In this document: piece after piece, positions 62,052-64,000 of the stretch | Numbering within the stretch: the first letter of the stretch is position 1 | Layout of the letters: every line of letters starts with the position of its first letter | Assembly (NCBI GenBank): GCA_041485165.1 | Contig: JBGPJC010000002.1 | Coordinates: forward strand, 10,678 to 74,677 | From: JAAFGT01 sp041485165 | GTDB taxonomy: Bacteria; Acidobacteriota; Terriglobia; Acidiferrales; UBA7541 | Direction of reading: 5' to 3' | Length of the DNA stretch: 64,000 nt | Position numbers and translations under genes: made by a program | The notes under the pieces: model-generated | The model's input: only the letters and a program-made list of their open reading frames with translations | What the model was told of the DNA's origin: nothing | Database searches by the model: none

Positions 62052-63332
62052 ATGCCTCACTCGGAGATGAGCGAAACGATCCTACTCACTGGCTGCGGGC
62101 AGGTGGTTACTTTGGCTGGCCCCGCGCCGCGCCGCGGCCGGGCACTGAACGACGCCGGCGTCATCAAAGACGGCGCAGTCCTGATCCGCGACGGCAAGAT
62201 CGTCACTGTCGGGAAGCGCGCGACCGTCGAGAAGCGCACCCAGGCGCGTGGCGCTAGGAAACTCGACCTCGGCGGCCGGGTGGTGGTCCCCGGGTTGGTG
62301 GACTCGCACACCCATCTGATCTTTGCCGCCAGCCGAGCGGACGAATACGAGAAGCGCATCGCCGGAGCCAGCTACGAACAAATTGCCAAATCGGGGGGGG
62401 GCATTCTTTCCAGCGTGCGCAAGCTGCGCGCGGCTTCCACAGATGACCTGAAGCGTGCTGCCAAGGTGCACCTCGCGCAATTTGCCGCGCACGGCACCAC
62501 TACGCTCGAAGCCAAGAGCGGCTACGGCCTCGATTTTGAGAGCGAGCTGAAGATTCTTCATCTACTCCGCGATCTGAATCGCGAGCAGCCCATAGAAATT
62601 GTCCCGACATTTCTGGGCGCCCATGTTGTCCCTCCCGAATACCGCCACCCGGGCGGCGCCGACGAGTACGTGAATTTTCTGGTGCGGCTGCTGCTTCCCG
62701 CAGTCGCCCTCGAAAACCTGGCGGAATACTGCGACGTATTCGTCGAGCGCGGCGCATTTACGGTGCCCCAGGCCCGGCGGCTCTTTGCTGCGGCCCGGGC
62801 CTTGGGCTTGATGCCCCGCCTGCACGCCGAGCAGCTCGCGCGCACCGGCGGCGCCCGCCTGGCCATCGAAGTGGAAGCCGCCAGCGTCGACCATCTGGAG
62901 CACGTCAACGCCGCCGATATCCGCGCGCTGGGTAAGTCCGATGTGGCCTGCACGCTGCTGCCGGGCTGCGATTTCCATCTGGGGTTGCAGCGCTACGCTC
63001 CGGCTCGCGCGCTGATCTCCGCCGGCGCGATTGTCGCCCTGGCCACCGACTTCAACCCCGGCACCAGCCCCACGCTCAGCCTGCCGATGGCCATGTCGTT
63101 GGCCTGCACGCAGATGCGCATGACCCCGGCGGAGGCGCTGGCGGCGTGCACCATCAACGCGGCATATGCGCTGGGCCGGCAAGCGCGCCTCGGCTCCATC
63201 GAGCCCGGAAAAGATGCCGACCTCGCCGTCTTCGACCTATCCGACTACCGCGAAATCCCGTATTATTTTGGAGTCAACCACTGTTCCATGACGCTGAAGC
63301 GCGGCAAAGTGATCTACCGCCGCGGCTCCTGA
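62052..63332 (+). CDS. hutI: Imidazolonepropionase HutI
   Basis: 426 residues. It hydrolyses imidazolonepropionate to N-formimidoyl-glutamate, the third step of histidine breakdown. The metal motif is VDSHTHLIF. AKSGYGLDFESELKIL, LHAEQLARTGG and ATDFNPGTSPTLSLPMAM are also seen, with C-terminal PGKDADLAVFD. ATG 62052 is used; ATG 62067 is closer to GGAG but too near. It is divergent from the D-aminoacylase gene and followed after 5 bases by ftcD. Confidence 0.94.
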   Translation: MPHSEMSETILLTGCGQVVTLAGPAPRRGRALNDAGVIKDGAVLIRDGKIVTVGKRATVEKRTQARGARKLDLGGRVVVPGLVDSHTHLIFAASRADEYEKRIAGASYEQIAKSGGGILSSVRKLRAASTDDLKRAAKVHLAQFAAHGTTTLEAKSGYGLDFESELKILHLLRDLNREQPIEIVPTFLGAHVVPPEYRHPGGADEYVNFLVRLLLPAVALENLAEYCDVFVERGAFTVPQARRLFAAARALGLMPRLHAEQLARTGGARLAIEVEAASVDHLEHVNAADIRALGKSDVACTLLPGCDFHLGLQRYAPARALISAGAIVALATDFNPGTSPTLSLPMAMSLACTQMRMTPAEALAACTINAAYALGRQARLGSIEPGKDADLAVFDLSDYREIPYYFGVNHCSMTLKRGKVIYRRGS

Positions 63333-63337
63333 GGCCG

Positions 63338-64000
63338 ATGAAACGACTGATCGAATGCGTGCCGAATTTTTCCGAAGGGCGCGACGCCGCCAAAGTGGAC
63401 GCGCTGGTTGCCGCCATGTGTGAAGTCCACGGTGTGGCGCTGCTCGACCGCGAAATGGACGCGGACCACAACCGCTGCGTCATCACGCTGGCGGGCGAGC
63501 CCGACGCGGTGGCCGAGGCGGCGCTGCGCGGCGTGGGCCGCGCGCTCGAGCTGATTGACCTGACCCGGCATTCCGGCGCGCACCCGCGCCTCGGCGCTTG
63601 TGACGTGGTGCCATTCATCCCCGTGGATGGCGTGACGCTGGAAGACTGCGTGGCCCTGGCGCGCAAGGTCGGCCGCGAGATTTGGGAGCGTTACCGCGTC
63701 CCGGTCTACTATTACGAAGCCGCAGCGTTGCGTCCTGGTCGTACCAACCTCGAAAACATTCGCAAGGGCCAGTTCGAAGGACTCGCGCAAGACGTGCTGA
63801 CGAATCCCGATAGCGCACCGGACGTCGGCGAGCCGCGCCTGCATCCCACCGCGGGCGCGACGGTGGTAGGCGCGCGGAAGTTCCTGATTGCCTACAACAT
63901 CAACTTGAACACGCCGGACGTGGAAATCGCGAAAAAGATCGCCAAGGCTATCCGTTTTTCCACCGGCGGACTGCGCTACGCCAAGGCCATGGGCGTGGAC
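63338..64000 (+). CDS. ftcD: Glutamate formimidoyltransferase, 3' truncated by window end
   Basis: 221 codons visible. It begins MKRLIECVPNFSEGRD, the family start, with LTRHSGAHPRLGACDVVPFIP, YYYEAAALRPGRTNLENIRK and VGARKFLIAYNINLNTPDVEI. It passes the formimidoyl group from formimidoylglutamate to tetrahydrofolate. GAGG lies upstream of the ATG, and the gene continues past base 64000. Whether a cyclodeaminase domain is fused cannot be seen. Confidence 0.93.
   Translation, partial: MKRLIECVPNFSEGRDAAKVDALVAAMCEVHGVALLDREMDADHNRCVITLAGEPDAVAEAALRGVGRALELIDLTRHSGAHPRLGACDVVPFIPVDGVTLEDCVALARKVGREIWERYRVPVYYYEAAALRPGRTNLENIRKGQFEGLAQDVLTNPDSAPDVGEPRLHPTAGATVVGARKFLIAYNINLNTPDVEIAKKIAKAIRFSTGGLRYAKAMGVD

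Overview
The window is GC-rich chromosomal DNA with densely packed, mostly short-spaced genes. It contains no rRNA, tRNA, CRISPR array, phage or plasmid module. Gene content points to the phylum Acidobacteriota, by inference only. The supporting items are a DUF3300/DUF2950 pair, a PEP-CTERM protein, a MoxR/DUF58/DUF4350/DUF4129 cluster, DUF4097 and DinB-like exported proteins, and several families of GTAG- or GGAG-headed intergenic palindromes. No marker gene in the window settles the taxonomy.

Layout. 1-4 kb: potABC-type polyamine importer genes (potA truncated by the window edge), coupled to a TAT-exported flavin oxidase with a lipobox. 4-9.5 kb: cytochrome c, an outer-membrane-like protein, a membrane-embedded spermidine-synthase-like protein, a TPR protein and a LuxR-type regulator. 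9.7-11.8 kb: aguB-aguA, which convert agmatine to putrescine. 11.8-20.4 kb: RDD and SpoIIM genes facing a minus-strand operon of two paralogous membrane proteins, DUF4129, DUF4350, MoxR and DUF58. 20.5-26.6 kb: gamma-glutamyltransferase, DUF4097 and DinB proteins and an ABC-2 exporter. 26.9-31.2 kb: glgB, a pair of exported proteins sharing a module, and a ferredoxin-NADP-reductase-like protein. 32-35 kb: pntAA-pntAB-pntB. 35-37.2 kb: an exported protein, a glutaredoxin with an in-frame UGA at its first redox cysteine, and an FtsX-like permease. 37.3-49.3 kb: epimerase, M48 peptidase, trans-sulfuration enzyme, cupin, HTH-nucleotidyltransferase, cutA, phosphohexomutase, ftsB-like, acyltransferase, CPBP protease, thiG and a PEP-CTERM protein. 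49.4-54 kb: tandem duplicated exported proteins, then a REP-associated transposase (RAYT) between two inverted REP pairs, set between a 3' fragment of an acyl-CoA synthetase gene and the 3' end of an intact one. 54-64 kb: a HigBA-like toxin-antitoxin pair, then histidine degradation genes hutU, hutI and ftcD (cut by the window end), with DUF3300, DUF2950, NmrA-like and D-aminoacylase genes between hutU and hutI.

Two observations stand out. First, at 35788-36030 a complete glutaredoxin frame with a strong ribosome-binding site carries UGA where the first Cys of the CPxC motif belongs. A hairpin whose loop lies 21 nt downstream fits a bacterial SECIS element, so this is a candidate selenoprotein. 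Second, the intergenic palindromes begin with GTAG or GGAG, as RAYT-associated REPs do. In four genes, including the RAYT itself, the TAG of the GTAG head is the in-frame stop codon.

Polyamine metabolism recurs in the first 12 kb (uptake, agmatine-to-putrescine conversion, a spermidine-synthase-like protein, a possible amine oxidase), which suggests but does not prove a functional grouping.
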